From: an uncultured Collinsella sp.
GTDB lineage: Bacteria > Actinomycetota > Coriobacteriia > Coriobacteriales > Coriobacteriaceae
DNA length: 15,483 nucleotides
Assembly: GCA_900549355.1 (NCBI GenBank)
Contig: UROA01000029.1
Span: forward strand, 1 to 15,483
Direction: 5' to 3'
The position numbers and the translations under genes are program-made. The notes under the pieces were generated by a model. The model was not told the DNA's origin, made no database searches, and was given only the letters and a program-made list of their open reading frames with translations. Positions 1 through 8,199 of this stretch are shown one piece after another. Numbering within the stretch: position 1 is the stretch's first letter; every line of letters begins with the position of its first letter.

Positions 1-1187
1 GGCAGGGCGCGGTCGGAATCGGTCTGGGTCACGACCACGCGGGGGAACGCCGGAACCAGAACGTCAACGATACCCGCCACGTCCTTATCGGCCAGCGCGG
101 CACACAGCAGCATGGGGCGGTTCTTCACGCACGGATCGATCTCGTCCAGCGCGCTCACAAAGTTCTCGCAGCTCTGGGGGTTATGGCAGGCGTCGATCAG
201 CTTGAGCGGTTCAGTTCCCAGTACATCAAATCGGCCCGGCGTGGGGCAGCCCATAAGCGACGCATCGAGCTTGTCATGGTCGAGCTCGCGGCCCAGATAG
301 CCCTCGCACAGCATAATCGCGCACGCGGCATTCTGCGGCTGATAGGCCGGCTTGACCATGCTCGACGTATAGATCGCACGCGGCGTGGTGCAGCTAAACT
401 CAACCGTATCGCCCACGTGCTCCGGCACCTTAGTCGTGGCGTGGCTTACCACGAGCGGCACGACGCCGCACTCGCGACAACGAGCATCCATCACGCGTTG
501 AACACTCGCCTCATGCGTGCCCTCGCCCAGCACAACCAGACGTCCGGGCTTGATAACCGCCGCCTTCTCACCCGCAATGGCCTCAAGCGTGTCGCCCAGG
601 ATGCGCGTGTGATCGAGCCCAATGCCCGTAATGGCAACGGCGACGGGATCGGTCGCACTCGTGGCGTCCCAACGACCGCCCATGCCGACCTCGAGTACGG
701 CAACATCCACCGCGGCCTCGGCAAACACTACAAGTGCGGCAGCCGTCAGCAGGTCAAACGGCGTGATGGTATAAGCGCGCTCCCCCGCCGCCACACGGTG
801 CGCATTCACGCGGCGCCCCGCCTCGACAGCTGCCGAAACGCCACGGGCAAAGGCCTCGTCGCTCACAACGCGCCCGTCAACCTCCATGCGCTCGGGATAA
901 CGCACCAGCTGCGGCGACGTATACAGCGCGGTCTTGAGCCCCTCGCCGCGAAGAATGGCAGCCGAAAAACGCGTCGTCGAAGTCTTGCCATTGGTACCGG
1001 CAACCTGAATGCAATCAAAGTACTCGTCCGGACGCCCCAGCTCATCGAGCATATCGACAACAGTCTCAAGCAGAGGACCAGCATCCCCAGAAATCCGCCC
1101 CGTATCAGCAGCAAGCCCAACAGCCTCATCAAACGAAAGCAACTCGAACGAGAAAGGAACGACATACGACCCAGAACGCTTAGCCAT
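1..1187 (-). CDS. folC: Bifunctional dihydrofolate synthase / folylpolyglutamate synthase, 3' end cut by window edge
   Basis: A Mur-ligase-type ATP-dependent enzyme that joins glutamate to dihydropteroate and then adds further glutamates to reduced folates in the cytoplasm. About 395 codons are visible, starting MAKRSGSYVVPFSFELLSFD. The P-loop is GTNGKTS (residues 64-70; the family usually has GTNGKGS). It is followed by LEVGMGGRWDATS (family LEVGLGGRLDATN), GIGLDHTRILGDTLEAIAGEK and the C-terminal-domain motif DACHNPQS, all in the expected order. The ATG at 1187 has a G-rich stretch (GGGGGA) about 8 nt upstream. The gene lies downstream of valS on the same strand, a frequent valS-folC order, but 280 nt and a strong inverted repeat separate them, so co-transcription is uncertain. 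The end of the protein is outside the window. Identity is firm; the start is likely. Confidence 0.93.
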   Translation of the reverse strand, partial: MAKRSGSYVVPFSFELLSFDEAVGLAADTGRISGDAGPLLETVVDMLDELGRPDEYFDCIQVAGTNGKTSTTRFSAAILRGEGLKTALYTSPQLVRYPERMEVDGRVVSDEAFARGVSAAVEAGRRVNAHRVAAGERAYTITPFDLLTAAALVVFAEAAVDVAVLEVGMGGRWDATSATDPVAVAITGIGLDHTRILGDTLEAIAGEKAAVIKPGRLVVLGEGTHEASVQRVMDARCRECGVVPLVVSHATTKVPEHVGDTVEFSCTTPRAIYTSSMVKPAYQPQNAACAIMLCEGYLGRELDHDKLDASLMGCPTPGRFDVLGTEPLKLIDACHNPQSCENFVSALDEIDPCVKNRPMLLCAALADKDVAGIVDVLVPAFPRVVVTQTDSDRAL

Positions 1188-1343
1188 AACCCAAAGTCCC
1201 CCATAACAGAAAAAGAGGCCCACCAAGAAGAATGAGCCCCTCGCGTTGACAATTTCAGCCTTTACCCGATTGCAGCAAGATCAAGGCCACAACCCAGTGG
1301 CCCCAACACGCCAGATGCAAACAACCACGTAAACGAACTAGGA

Positions 1344-1452
1344 GCGGCCCGATACTTTGCTCGCCGCAAGTTCCGCACGCAAAGGACAGCACTTAATGTG
1401 CTGTCCGTCTTGCGCAGGACTGTCCGCAGCGGAGAGCAAAGCATCGGGACGC
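1344..1452 (-). repeat. Nested inverted-repeat element (large stem-loop) just behind valS
   Basis: Three nested dyads share one centre. The outer arms 1348-1362 and 1434-1448 match over 15 nt except one position. That exception is an A:C mismatch on the plus strand but a G-U wobble in a minus-strand transcript. The outer pairing can continue to 1344-1346 / 1450-1452. Middle arms CGCAAG (1365-1370) and CTTGCG (1409-1414) enclose a perfect inner hairpin, GGACAGCAC (1384-1392) and GTGCTGTCC (1398-1406), with a 5-nt loop. The element starts 16 nt after the valS stop, so it would lie in the valS 3' untranslated RNA. It may serve as terminator or 3' stabiliser, although no long U-run follows. It could instead be a copy of a dispersed intergenic repeat. 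The rest of the valS-folC gap shows nothing I recognise. Confidence 0.7.
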
Positions 1453-1467
1453 GCCCCCAAGTTAGAC

Positions 1468-4164
1468 CTACGAGAAGTCAGCAACCTGAGCAGTCAGCGC
1501 CGCCAGGATCTCCTTGAGCTCAGCTGCACGGTCCCTCTTCTTCTGGACCACCGCGGGCGCGGCCTTGGCCACAAAGCCCTCGTTCGCGAGCGTCTTCTCG
1601 CAGCCGGCGAGCTCCTTCTGAGCCGCGGCAATCTCCTTCTCCAGGCGCGCCTTCTCGGCCGAAAGGTCAACCTTGCCCTCGAGCACCACAAAGACCTCGA
1701 CGCCGCTGTCAACAACAGCGATGCTCGCAGCCGGCTTATCAACGTCGGCACCCATGACCAGCGAAGCCGTGTTGGCCAGCGGCTCAATCGTGGAGCGCAG
1801 GCTCTCGAGCTTCGCGATGTCCTCGGCACCGGCGCGCACGACCACGTCGAGCTCGGCCTTGGGGCTCAAGCGGTAACGCGAACGCGTGGCGCGGGCGGCG
1901 GAAACGACGGTGCGGCACAGCTCAAACGCGCGCTCGGCGGGCTCGTCGACGTACTTGGCATAGTCGGCGGGCTCGGGCCACTTGGCGATCATGAGCGCCT
2001 CGGCGCGGTTCACGTTGCCCTCGGCGTCCAGATCGAGCACACTCGCCGGCATGTTGTCCCAGATCTCCTCGGTGACAAACGGCATAAGCGGGTGCATCAG
2101 GCGAATGGAAGTGTCGAGCACAAAGATCAGGTTGCGCTGAGCCTGCAGACGGCCCTCGCCCTTCAGGCGGGCCTTGGTGACCTCGACGTACCAGTCGCAG
2201 ACCTCGTTCCAGAAGAACTGCTGCACGCCGCGGGCCATGTCGCCAAAGGTGTAGTTCTCGATACCCTCGGTGACCATCTTCACGGCCTTGGCCAGGCGGC
2301 TGAACATCCAGGCGTCGGCCGGCGTCTCCACGACAGGCTCACCGAGCGTGTAGCCCTCCATGTTCATGAGCAGGAAACGGCTGGCGTTCCAGATCTTGGT
2401 CACAAACGACTTGGCCTGGTCGGTACGCGGACTGTCGATAAGTTTCTTGGTCTTCTTGTCGATATTCGCGTCGAACTTGACGTCCTGGTTGGTGGTGCAC
2501 AGCGTGAGCAGGTTGTAGCGCATGGCGTCGGCGCCGTACATACCAATGAGGTCCATGGGGTCAACGCCGTTGCCCTTGGACTTGGACATGCGGCTGCCGT
2601 CCTTGGCCAGGATCGTCGGGTAGATGACGACGTCCTTAAACGGCACCTCGTCCAGGAAGTACAGCGAGCTCATGACCATGCGGGCGACCCACAGCGCGAT
2701 GATGTCGCGTGCGGTGACGAGCGCCGTCGTGGGGTGATGGCCCTCGAGCAGCTCCGGCTTTTGCGGCCAGCCCTGCGTGGCGAAGGTCCACAGCTGCGAG
2801 CTGAACCAGGTGTCCAGCACGTTCTCGTCCTGATGCACATGATGGCCGCCGCACTTGGGGCACACATCGGTGTCCTCGGTAAGAGCGTCCTCCCAGCCGC
2901 AGTCCTCGCAGTAGAACACGGGGATGCGGTGGCCCCACCACAGCTGGCGGCTAATGCACCAGTCCTTAAGGTTCTCCATCCAGGTGGTGTAGGTCTGCGT
3001 CCAGCGCGCGGGGTGGAAGGTAACCTTACCGGAGTTAACGGCGTCAAGCGCCGGCCCCTTGAGCTTGTCAACGGCCACAAACCACTGCTCGGACAGCCAC
3101 GGCTCAAGCGCGGCGTCGCAGCGGTAGCAGTGCATGACGGAGTGATCGAGGTCCTCGACGTGATCGAGCAGGTCGTGCTCCTCGAACCACTTGATGACGG
3201 CCTCGCGGCACTCGTCGCGGTTCATGCCGGTGAACTCGCCGTAGCCCTCGACGACCACCGCGTGCTCGTCGAAGATGTTGATCTGCGGCAGGTCGTGGGC
3301 CTGACCCATGGCATAGTCGTTGGGGTCGTGAGCAGGCGTTACCTTGACGAAGCCAGAGCCGAAATTGGCGTCGACATGCCAATCCTCAAAGATGGGGATC
3401 TCGCGGTCGACGATGGGAAGCTTGACGGTCTTACCCACAAAAGCGGCCTTCTCGGGGTCCTTCGGGGAAACGGCAACGCCCGTGTCGCCGAGCATGGTCT
3501 CGGGGCGCGTGGTGGCGACGACGATGTAGTCCTGGCCGTTGACCGGCTCGGTCAGCGGGTAGCGCAGGTGCCACAGGTGGCCCTTCTCGTCCTTATATTC
3601 GGCCTCGTCGTCCGAGATGGCGGTGGTGCAGTTGGGGCACCAGTTAACGATACGCTTGCCACGGTAGATCAGGCCGTCGTGGTACCAATCGCAGAAGACC
3701 TTGCGCACGGCCTGTGCGTAATCCTCGTCCATGGTGAAGCGCTCGTTGTCGAAGTCGACGGAGCAGCCCATGCGCTTGATCTGCTCGACGATGATGCCGC
3801 CGTACTCGTGGGTCCAGTCCCAGCAGGCGTCGACAAACTTGTCGCGACCGATCTCCAGGCGGCTGATGCCCTCGCTCTTGAGCTTCTTGTCGACCTTGGT
3901 CTGCGTAGCGATACCGGCGTGGTCGGTGCCGAGCACCCAGCGCGTGGACTTGCCGCGCATGCGGGCCATGCGGATGATGGCGTCCTGGATGGAGTCGTCG
4001 GTAGCGTGGCCCATGTGGAGCTTGCCGGTCACGTTGGGAGGCGGAATGGTGACGGTGCAGTCGCCCACGCCCTCACGGCGCTTGTAGTAGCCGCCGTCGA
4101 GCCACTTCTGCAGGATCGCCGGCTCGTTGGTCGACGGATCGTAGTTCTTGGGCATCTCTTCCAT
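1468..4164 (-). CDS. valS: Valyl-tRNA synthetase
   Basis: A class I aminoacyl-tRNA synthetase that attaches valine to tRNA-Val in the cytoplasm. It has 898 residues, a normal family length. The HIGH motif appears as HMGH (residues 50-53) after PPPNVTGKL. The editing (CP1) domain carries TTRPETMLGDTGVAV. Two zinc-type cysteine pairs are visible: CPNC, and CEDC...CPKC before the DTWFSS segment. KMSKS appears as RMSKSKGN near residue 525. The anticodon-binding domain follows, and the protein ends in the charged coiled-coil arm typical of ValRS (about residues 830-898). The ATG at 4164 is favoured because GGGAG lies 7 nt upstream; a second Met at codon 4 has poorer spacing. The 5' region holds an 18-bp hairpin (4185-4224). 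No T-box sequence is seen. Confidence 0.97.
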   Translation of the reverse strand: MEEMPKNYDPSTNEPAILQKWLDGGYYKRREGVGDCTVTIPPPNVTGKLHMGHATDDSIQDAIIRMARMRGKSTRWVLGTDHAGIATQTKVDKKLKSEGISRLEIGRDKFVDACWDWTHEYGGIIVEQIKRMGCSVDFDNERFTMDEDYAQAVRKVFCDWYHDGLIYRGKRIVNWCPNCTTAISDDEAEYKDEKGHLWHLRYPLTEPVNGQDYIVVATTRPETMLGDTGVAVSPKDPEKAAFVGKTVKLPIVDREIPIFEDWHVDANFGSGFVKVTPAHDPNDYAMGQAHDLPQINIFDEHAVVVEGYGEFTGMNRDECREAVIKWFEEHDLLDHVEDLDHSVMHCYRCDAALEPWLSEQWFVAVDKLKGPALDAVNSGKVTFHPARWTQTYTTWMENLKDWCISRQLWWGHRIPVFYCEDCGWEDALTEDTDVCPKCGGHHVHQDENVLDTWFSSQLWTFATQGWPQKPELLEGHHPTTALVTARDIIALWVARMVMSSLYFLDEVPFKDVVIYPTILAKDGSRMSKSKGNGVDPMDLIGMYGADAMRYNLLTLCTTNQDVKFDANIDKKTKKLIDSPRTDQAKSFVTKIWNASRFLLMNMEGYTLGEPVVETPADAWMFSRLAKAVKMVTEGIENYTFGDMARGVQQFFWNEVCDWYVEVTKARLKGEGRLQAQRNLIFVLDTSIRLMHPLMPFVTEEIWDNMPASVLDLDAEGNVNRAEALMIAKWPEPADYAKYVDEPAERAFELCRTVVSAARATRSRYRLSPKAELDVVVRAGAEDIAKLESLRSTIEPLANTASLVMGADVDKPAASIAVVDSGVEVFVVLEGKVDLSAEKARLEKEIAAAQKELAGCEKTLANEGFVAKAAPAVVQKKRDRAAELKEILAALTAQVADFS

Positions 4165-4184
4165 ATATCTCTCCCTTGCCCGTC

Positions 4185-4224
4185 GGGGAGGAATGCAGGC
4201 CCGCCAGGGTCTGCATTCCTCCCC
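4185..4224. repeat. 18-bp hairpin in the valS 5' leader
   Basis: Arms 4185-4202 and 4207-4224 are inverted copies over 18 nt around the 4-nt loop GCCA. The single exception is a G-T wobble when read on the plus strand and an A:C mismatch on the minus strand. It ends 20 nt before the valS start and about 8 nt from its ribosome-binding site. It could affect valS translation or RNA stability, or be a mobile intergenic palindrome. No U-run follows in either direction (the plus side continues CTTAGG), so it is not a standard terminator. Confidence 0.65.
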
Positions 4225-4318
4225 TTAGGTATCGATTACTTCAGTCTGATATGACTTCGCTGAGGCTTAAACAAACACACAGAATAACACAGGTAGTTGG
4301 GGTTATTGCGTATATATA

Positions 4319-4354
4319 AAATAGCCTCCGACCGCGGGTGGTCGGAGGCTATTT
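4319..4354 (-). terminator. Intrinsic terminator of the clpX transcript
   Basis: A perfect 15-bp stem (4319-4333 with 4340-4354, containing AGCCTCCGACC and its complement) has a 6-nt loop and is followed on the minus strand by a T-rich tail (TTTATATATA). It lies about 20 nt after the clpX stop. The A/T-rich ends of the stem could also give some activity on the plus strand. This is the clearest terminator in the window. Between it and the valS leader hairpin, the AT-rich stretch around 4255-4318 probably holds the valS promoter, but I cannot fix its elements. Confidence 0.85.
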
Positions 4355-4375
4355 GCAAGTACGTTTTTGGCTGGG

Positions 4376-5782
4376 TTAGCCGTAGATGCGTTGGGGCTGT
4401 TCTTCGCCCTTTACGGAGGCTTCGGTCACGACGACCTTGGAAACGCCCTCCTCGCTGGGCAAGTCGAACATCGTCTGCTGCAGCACGTCCTCGCAGATGG
4501 AGCGCAGGCCGCGGGCGCCGGTCTTGCGGGCGAGTGCCATGCGGGCGATCTCGTGCAGGGCGGCGTCCTCGAACTCAAGCTCAACGTCCTCGAGCTGGAA
4601 CATCTTGCGGTACTGGCGCACCACGGCGTTCTTGGGCTCAGTCAGGATCGACACCAGGTCGTCCTCGTCGAGCGCCTGCGTCTGGGTGACGACGGGCGTA
4701 CGTCCCACAAACTCGGGGATCATGCCAAAGGCGTTGAGGTCCTGCGGGAGCACCTGGCGCAGCAGGTCGTTCTCGTCGACCGAGGTGGGGCCGGCGATCT
4801 CGGAGTTAAAGCCCACACCCTTGTTGCCCACGCGGTCGGCGATGATCTTGTCCAGACCCACAAAGGCACCACCGCAGATGAACAGGATGTTGGTCGTGTC
4901 GATCTGCAGCAGCTCCTGCTGGGGATGCTTGCGGCCGCCGGTGGGCGGAACGCTTGCCACCGTGCCCTCAAGAATCTTAAGCAGCGCCTGCTGAACGCCC
5001 TCGCCCGAAACATCGCGGGTGATGGAGAGATTCTCGGCCTTGCGGGCGATCTTGTCGATCTCGTCCACGTAGATAATGCCGACCTGCGCGCGCTCAATAT
5101 CGCCATCGGCGGCGTTGATGAGCTTGAGCAGGATGTTCTCCACATCCTCGCCCACGTAACCGGCCTCGGTGAGCGCAGTGGCGTCGGCGATGGCAAACGG
5201 CACCTCGAGGATGCGGGCGAGCGTCTGGGCCAACAGAGTCTTACCGGTACCGGTGGGACCGAGCAGCAGGATGTTGGACTTGGCGAGCTCTACCTCGTCC
5301 ATATCGTCATCGAACTGCGAGCCCATGTCGTCGTCAAAGGCAGACACCGCAGCGCCGCCCTCAATCACGCGGCGATAGTGGTTGTACACGGCCACCGACA
5401 TGGCGCGCTTGGCGTCCTCCTGACCCATAACATAGGCCGAAAGCTCGTCATAGATCTCGTGCGGCGTCGGCACGTGCGTGATGACCTGGCGGTCGTCCTC
5501 GAGCTCAAAGCCCTCGGTCTCGGGGTCCACGGCGGGCTGCCCAGCAGCCTGGCCGTGGTCGTTGAGGAAGCCTGGCAGCTTGCCGTTGCGGGCAGCGTCC
5601 ATAAAGTCCGAAGCCAGCGACTCCTCCAGAATCTCGGAGCAAGCGGCGACGCACTCGTCACAGATAAAGATGTTGGTCGGGCCCTTTACGAGGCGACGGA
5701 CCTGGCCCTGCTCTTTTCCGCAGAAGGAGCAGCGGATAGGGTTGCCGTTCTCGTCAAAGTTGTCCTGCATGTTTCCTGCCAT
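4376..5782 (-). CDS. clpX: ATP-dependent Clp protease ATP-binding subunit ClpX
   Basis: A hexameric AAA+ unfoldase that recognises tagged or damaged proteins, unfolds them with ATP and feeds them to ClpP. With the start at 5782 it has 468 residues. The N-terminal zinc-binding domain has C18, C21, C41 and C44. Walker A is GPTGTGKT, the pore loop is GYVG, and Walker B is IIYVDEIDK. The ClpP-contacting IGF-type loop appears as VGF in NKGVGFNSE, and sensor 2 is GARGLRSI. The acidic stretch AFDDDMGSQFDDDMDE before Walker A is an insertion of a kind that varies between species. The ATG at 5782 overlaps the end of clpP closely (stop codon 5784-5786), implying translational coupling. A second ATG at 5770, with AGGA upstream, is an equally reasonable start. 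The gene ends at a strong terminator. Confidence 0.97.
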   Translation of the reverse strand: MAGNMQDNFDENGNPIRCSFCGKEQGQVRRLVKGPTNIFICDECVAACSEILEESLASDFMDAARNGKLPGFLNDHGQAAGQPAVDPETEGFELEDDRQVITHVPTPHEIYDELSAYVMGQEDAKRAMSVAVYNHYRRVIEGGAAVSAFDDDMGSQFDDDMDEVELAKSNILLLGPTGTGKTLLAQTLARILEVPFAIADATALTEAGYVGEDVENILLKLINAADGDIERAQVGIIYVDEIDKIARKAENLSITRDVSGEGVQQALLKILEGTVASVPPTGGRKHPQQELLQIDTTNILFICGGAFVGLDKIIADRVGNKGVGFNSEIAGPTSVDENDLLRQVLPQDLNAFGMIPEFVGRTPVVTQTQALDEDDLVSILTEPKNAVVRQYRKMFQLEDVELEFEDAALHEIARMALARKTGARGLRSICEDVLQQTMFDLPSEEGVSKVVVTEASVKGEEQPQRIYG

Positions 5783-5783
5783 C

Positions 5784-6404
5784 CTAGGCATCCTTCGCGG
5801 CGAGATCGCGCGAGGTGACGATACGGTCAATCAAGCCGTAGTCGAGGGCCTCGGCAGCGGTCAGGTAGTTGTCGCGCTCGGTATCGGCCTGGACCTTCTC
5901 GATGGGCTGGCCCGAGGCGTCGGACAGGATCTGGTTGAGCTCGCGACGGGTCTTCTTGATCTCCTCGGCAACGATCTCAATCTCGGTCTGCTGACCCTGG
6001 GCACCGCCGCTGGGCTGGTGAATCATGACCTTGGAGTGCGGCAGGCAGAAGCGCTTGCCCTTGGCGCCGGCCGAAAGCAGCACAGCGGCCATAGACGCGG
6101 CCATGCCGACGCAAATGGTGGAGACCTGCGGCTTAATGAAGTTCATGGTGTCAAGAATCGCCAGGCCGGAGTAGACCTCGCCACCGGGCGAATTGATGTA
6201 GAGCGAGATATCCTTCTCGGCATCCTGGCTCTCAAGATGCAGCAGCTGGGCAACGACCAGGTTGGCGCTGACGGAGTTGATCTCCTCGCCCAAGAAGATG
6301 ATGCGGTCGTTGAGCAGGCGCGAATAGATATCGTAGCTGCGCTCGCCGCGCGGCGTCTGCTCGATAACGTATGGCACGAGGGCGGAATCGAACTTGGCGA
6401 TCAT
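5784..6404 (-). CDS. clpP: ATP-dependent Clp protease proteolytic subunit ClpP
   Basis: A serine peptidase that assembles into a two-ring barrel and degrades proteins delivered by ClpX or other Clp ATPases. The family hallmark VIEQTPRGERSYDIYSRLL is near the N-terminus. The active-site serine is in GMAASMAAVLLSAG, the histidine in MIHQPSGGAQG, and the aspartate lies in the segment after RDNYLTAAEALDYGLIDR. I chose the ATG at 6404 (206 residues, MIAKFDSALVPYVIE) because GGAG sits 6 nt upstream and most ClpPs have only a few residues before this point. ATGs at 6410 and 6416 and a TTG at 6434 are in frame alternatives. It lies between tig and clpX, the classic tig-clpP-clpX order, and its stop sits against the clpX start. 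Confidence 0.96.
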   Translation of the reverse strand: MIAKFDSALVPYVIEQTPRGERSYDIYSRLLNDRIIFLGEEINSVSANLVVAQLLHLESQDAEKDISLYINSPGGEVYSGLAILDTMNFIKPQVSTICVGMAASMAAVLLSAGAKGKRFCLPHSKVMIHQPSGGAQGQQTEIEIVAEEIKKTRRELNQILSDASGQPIEKVQADTERDNYLTAAEALDYGLIDRIVTSRDLAAKDA

Positions 6405-6450
6405 ACGCATCTCCATTTCTCTCTTGCGGACCAAATTGGTTCTAGATAAA

Positions 6451-6491
6451 CGTACGGTGCCCGCATGCTATGCATTGGCTGGCACCGTACG
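6451..6491 (-). terminator. 11-bp stem-loop between tig and clpP, possible tig terminator
   Basis: CGTACGGTGCC (6451-6461) and GGCACCGTACG (6481-6491) are perfect inverted copies around a 19-nt loop. On the minus strand the stem is followed by TTTATCT, a weak U-tract, so it may stop or reduce read-through from tig into clpP. It could also be a 5' leader structure of clpP. A smaller palindrome (AACCGG/CCGGTT) lies beside it near 6497-6510. I cannot place the clpP promoter with confidence. Confidence 0.5.
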
Positions 6492-6567
6492 AAGCAACCG
6501 GATAACCGGTGTATAACTTTACCCCATCACGGGCGCGCGCATGCGCTCGTGGGCAAGGTGGCGAGAA

Positions 6568-7866
6568 TTACTCGGCGTCCTTGGCGGTCTCGTCGACCTC
6601 GGTCACCTTGGCGTTCTCGACCAGGTGGTCGACGGCCTTGGAGCGACGGATGGACTCGCGGACGGCAGGCATGCGGCCATCAGCGATGAACTCGGCCTTG
6701 GAAGCCTCGACGTCCTTGACGCCGGCCTTCTCGAACTCGGCGTTGATGTCGTCCTCGGTGACCTCGATCTTGAGCTCGCGGGCGAGGGCGTCCAGAGCCA
6801 GGGACTCACGGGCAACGTCGTTGGCCTGCTTGTGCAGGTCGCCGATGAACTGCTCCATGGTCAGACCGGAAGCGGGCAGCCAGGTGTCCAGCGTCATGCC
6901 GCGGGCAGCGAGGTTGGACAGGAAGTTCTGGCCAAGCTCCTCAAAGACGGACTGCTCGTAGTCGGCATCCATCTCGTCGAGCTGCAGGCGCTCGGCGAGA
7001 GCGGAGACGCAACGGTTCTCCTTCTCGGCCGGCAGGCGGGAAGCCTTGTCCTGCTCGATCTCGATCTTGATGGCGTCGCGCATGGCCTCGATGCTGTCGA
7101 AGCCGAAGTCGGACTTGACGAGCTCGTCGGTGAGCTCGGGGGTGTTGCGGACCTTGATGCCCTTGACGGTGACCTCGACGGTGTGGGTCTCGGCCTCCTC
7201 GCCCTCCTCGACCTCGTCGGTCCAGGTGACGGTCTTGACGTCGTCAACGTTAGCGCCGATCAGGGCCTCGTTGAACTCCTTGGGGTTGCTGTCGCTACCG
7301 GCGATGAGCATGCGGCCCTCGGCGGCAAAGCTGTCGGCGTTCTCGACGGCCTTGAGGTCGACGGTCACATAGTCGTCAGCCTCGACGGCGCGACCCTCGA
7401 CGTCCTCGAAGGTGGCACGGTAGTTGAGGAGCATCTCGACCTGGTTGTTGATCTCGGACTCGGTGACCTCCGCAGGGGGCATCTCGATCTCGACGGCATC
7501 GAAGGAGGAGAGCTCAGCGGCGGGACGCAGGGAGAACTCGACGGTGTAGGTGTAGTCCTCGTGATCCTTGGCGAGGTCGAGCTCCTTGTAGTCACCGTTC
7601 TTGGTGGGGACGATGTCCAGCTCGTTGAGGACGGCGGGCTCGTTGGCGGCGATCAGGTCGTTGGTGGCCTGAGCGAGGGTAGCCTCGGCGCCAAGAGCGG
7701 AGTCGATGACCGGACGGGGAGCCTTACCGGCACGGAAGCCCGGGAAGCGGTACTTCTTGGCGGTGTCCTTGTAGGCCTTCTTGATCGCGGCGTCGACGTC
7801 GGCGGCCGGGATGGTGACCGTAGCGGTGAGCTTGGCGTCCTTGACGTCAGAAGCGGTGATGTTCAA
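6568..7866 (-). CDS. tig: Trigger factor (ribosome-bound chaperone / peptidyl-prolyl isomerase)
   Basis: It binds the ribosome beside the exit tunnel, shields nascent chains and can isomerise prolyl bonds. It has about 432 residues, the usual family length. The N-terminal ribosome-docking signature is present as FPGFRAGKAPRPVID (GFRxGKxP). The central FKBP-like domain begins around VEADDYVTVDLKAVE, and a long helical C-terminal arm ends in an acidic tail. The start is ambiguous. A perfect AGGAGG lies at 7873-7878. The TTG at 7866 is 6 nt from it (protein MNITASDV...), and the GTG at 7869 is 3 nt away. The ATG at 7881 would place the AGGAGG inside the gene and has no ribosome-binding site of its own. 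I prefer TTG. The gene follows tRNA-Leu and leads the tig-clpP-clpX block. Confidence 0.95.
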   Translation of the reverse strand: MNITASDVKDAKLTATVTIPAADVDAAIKKAYKDTAKKYRFPGFRAGKAPRPVIDSALGAEATLAQATNDLIAANEPAVLNELDIVPTKNGDYKELDLAKDHEDYTYTVEFSLRPAAELSSFDAVEIEMPPAEVTESEINNQVEMLLNYRATFEDVEGRAVEADDYVTVDLKAVENADSFAAEGRMLIAGSDSNPKEFNEALIGANVDDVKTVTWTDEVEEGEEAETHTVEVTVKGIKVRNTPELTDELVKSDFGFDSIEAMRDAIKIEIEQDKASRLPAEKENRCVSALAERLQLDEMDADYEQSVFEELGQNFLSNLAARGMTLDTWLPASGLTMEQFIGDLHKQANDVARESLALDALARELKIEVTEDDINAEFEKAGVKDVEASKAEFIADGRMPAVRESIRRSKAVDHLVENAKVTEVDETAKDAE

Positions 7867-7957
7867 CACGTTCCTCCTCATACTGCCCAGCTTATCTGAG
7901 GTGCTGGTACCTTTATGCAACAAAGAGTCGCGACGGCAGGAGCCGACGCAGGTGCGT

Positions 7958-8041
7958 TGGTGCGGGCGAAAGGACTCGAACCTTCACGGGAATCCCACCA
8001 GAACCTAAATCTGGCGCGTCTACCAATTCCGCCACGCCCGC
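7958..8041 (-). tRNA. tRNA-Leu, anticodon UAG
   Basis: The minus strand folds as a class II tRNA. The acceptor stem GCGGGCG (5' end at 8041) pairs with CGCCCGC. The anticodon arm CCAGA-TTTAGGT-TCTGG gives UAG (reads CUN Leu codons), there is a long variable arm, and the T arm holds GGTTCGAGTCC. The 3' CCA is encoded (7958-7960). D-loop motifs GGTAGACG fit bacterial tRNA-Leu. It sits about 90 nt upstream of tig. Confidence 0.96.
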
Positions 8042-8199
8042 ATGAGCGCACAGACTAGGAATGATAGCAGATACGAACGGCAAGCGCACGCACACCTTTT
8101 ACAGGCTCACGACCTCACCACGAGAGCAAGCCAATAGAGCACGCCACCCCATCTCATAAGTTGCGGTGGGACTCGGCAGTCTGGCGGTACTGGCCATGT

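Noticed and set aside
183..1235. 350-residue plus-strand open frame at the left edge
   Set aside because: Arg/His-rich shadow of folC, whose P-loop and Mur-ligase motifs are plain on the minus strand.
1357..4254. 965-residue plus-strand open frame opposite valS
   Set aside because: Antisense shadow in GC-rich DNA: low-complexity Val/Leu/Gly/His-rich translation, no domain recognised, and the opposite strand clearly encodes ValRS.
4165..4318. T-box riboswitch in the valS leader
   Set aside because: No match to the conserved T-box sequence (GGGTGGNACCGCG) or its antiterminator; the hairpin present is a simple palindrome.
6541..7899. Long plus-strand open frame opposite tig (and similar ones opposite clpX, the hydroxylase and gdhA)
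   Set aside because: Same shadow effect; repetitive Leu/Gly/Asp/Val-rich composition and full overlap with well-supported minus-strand genes.
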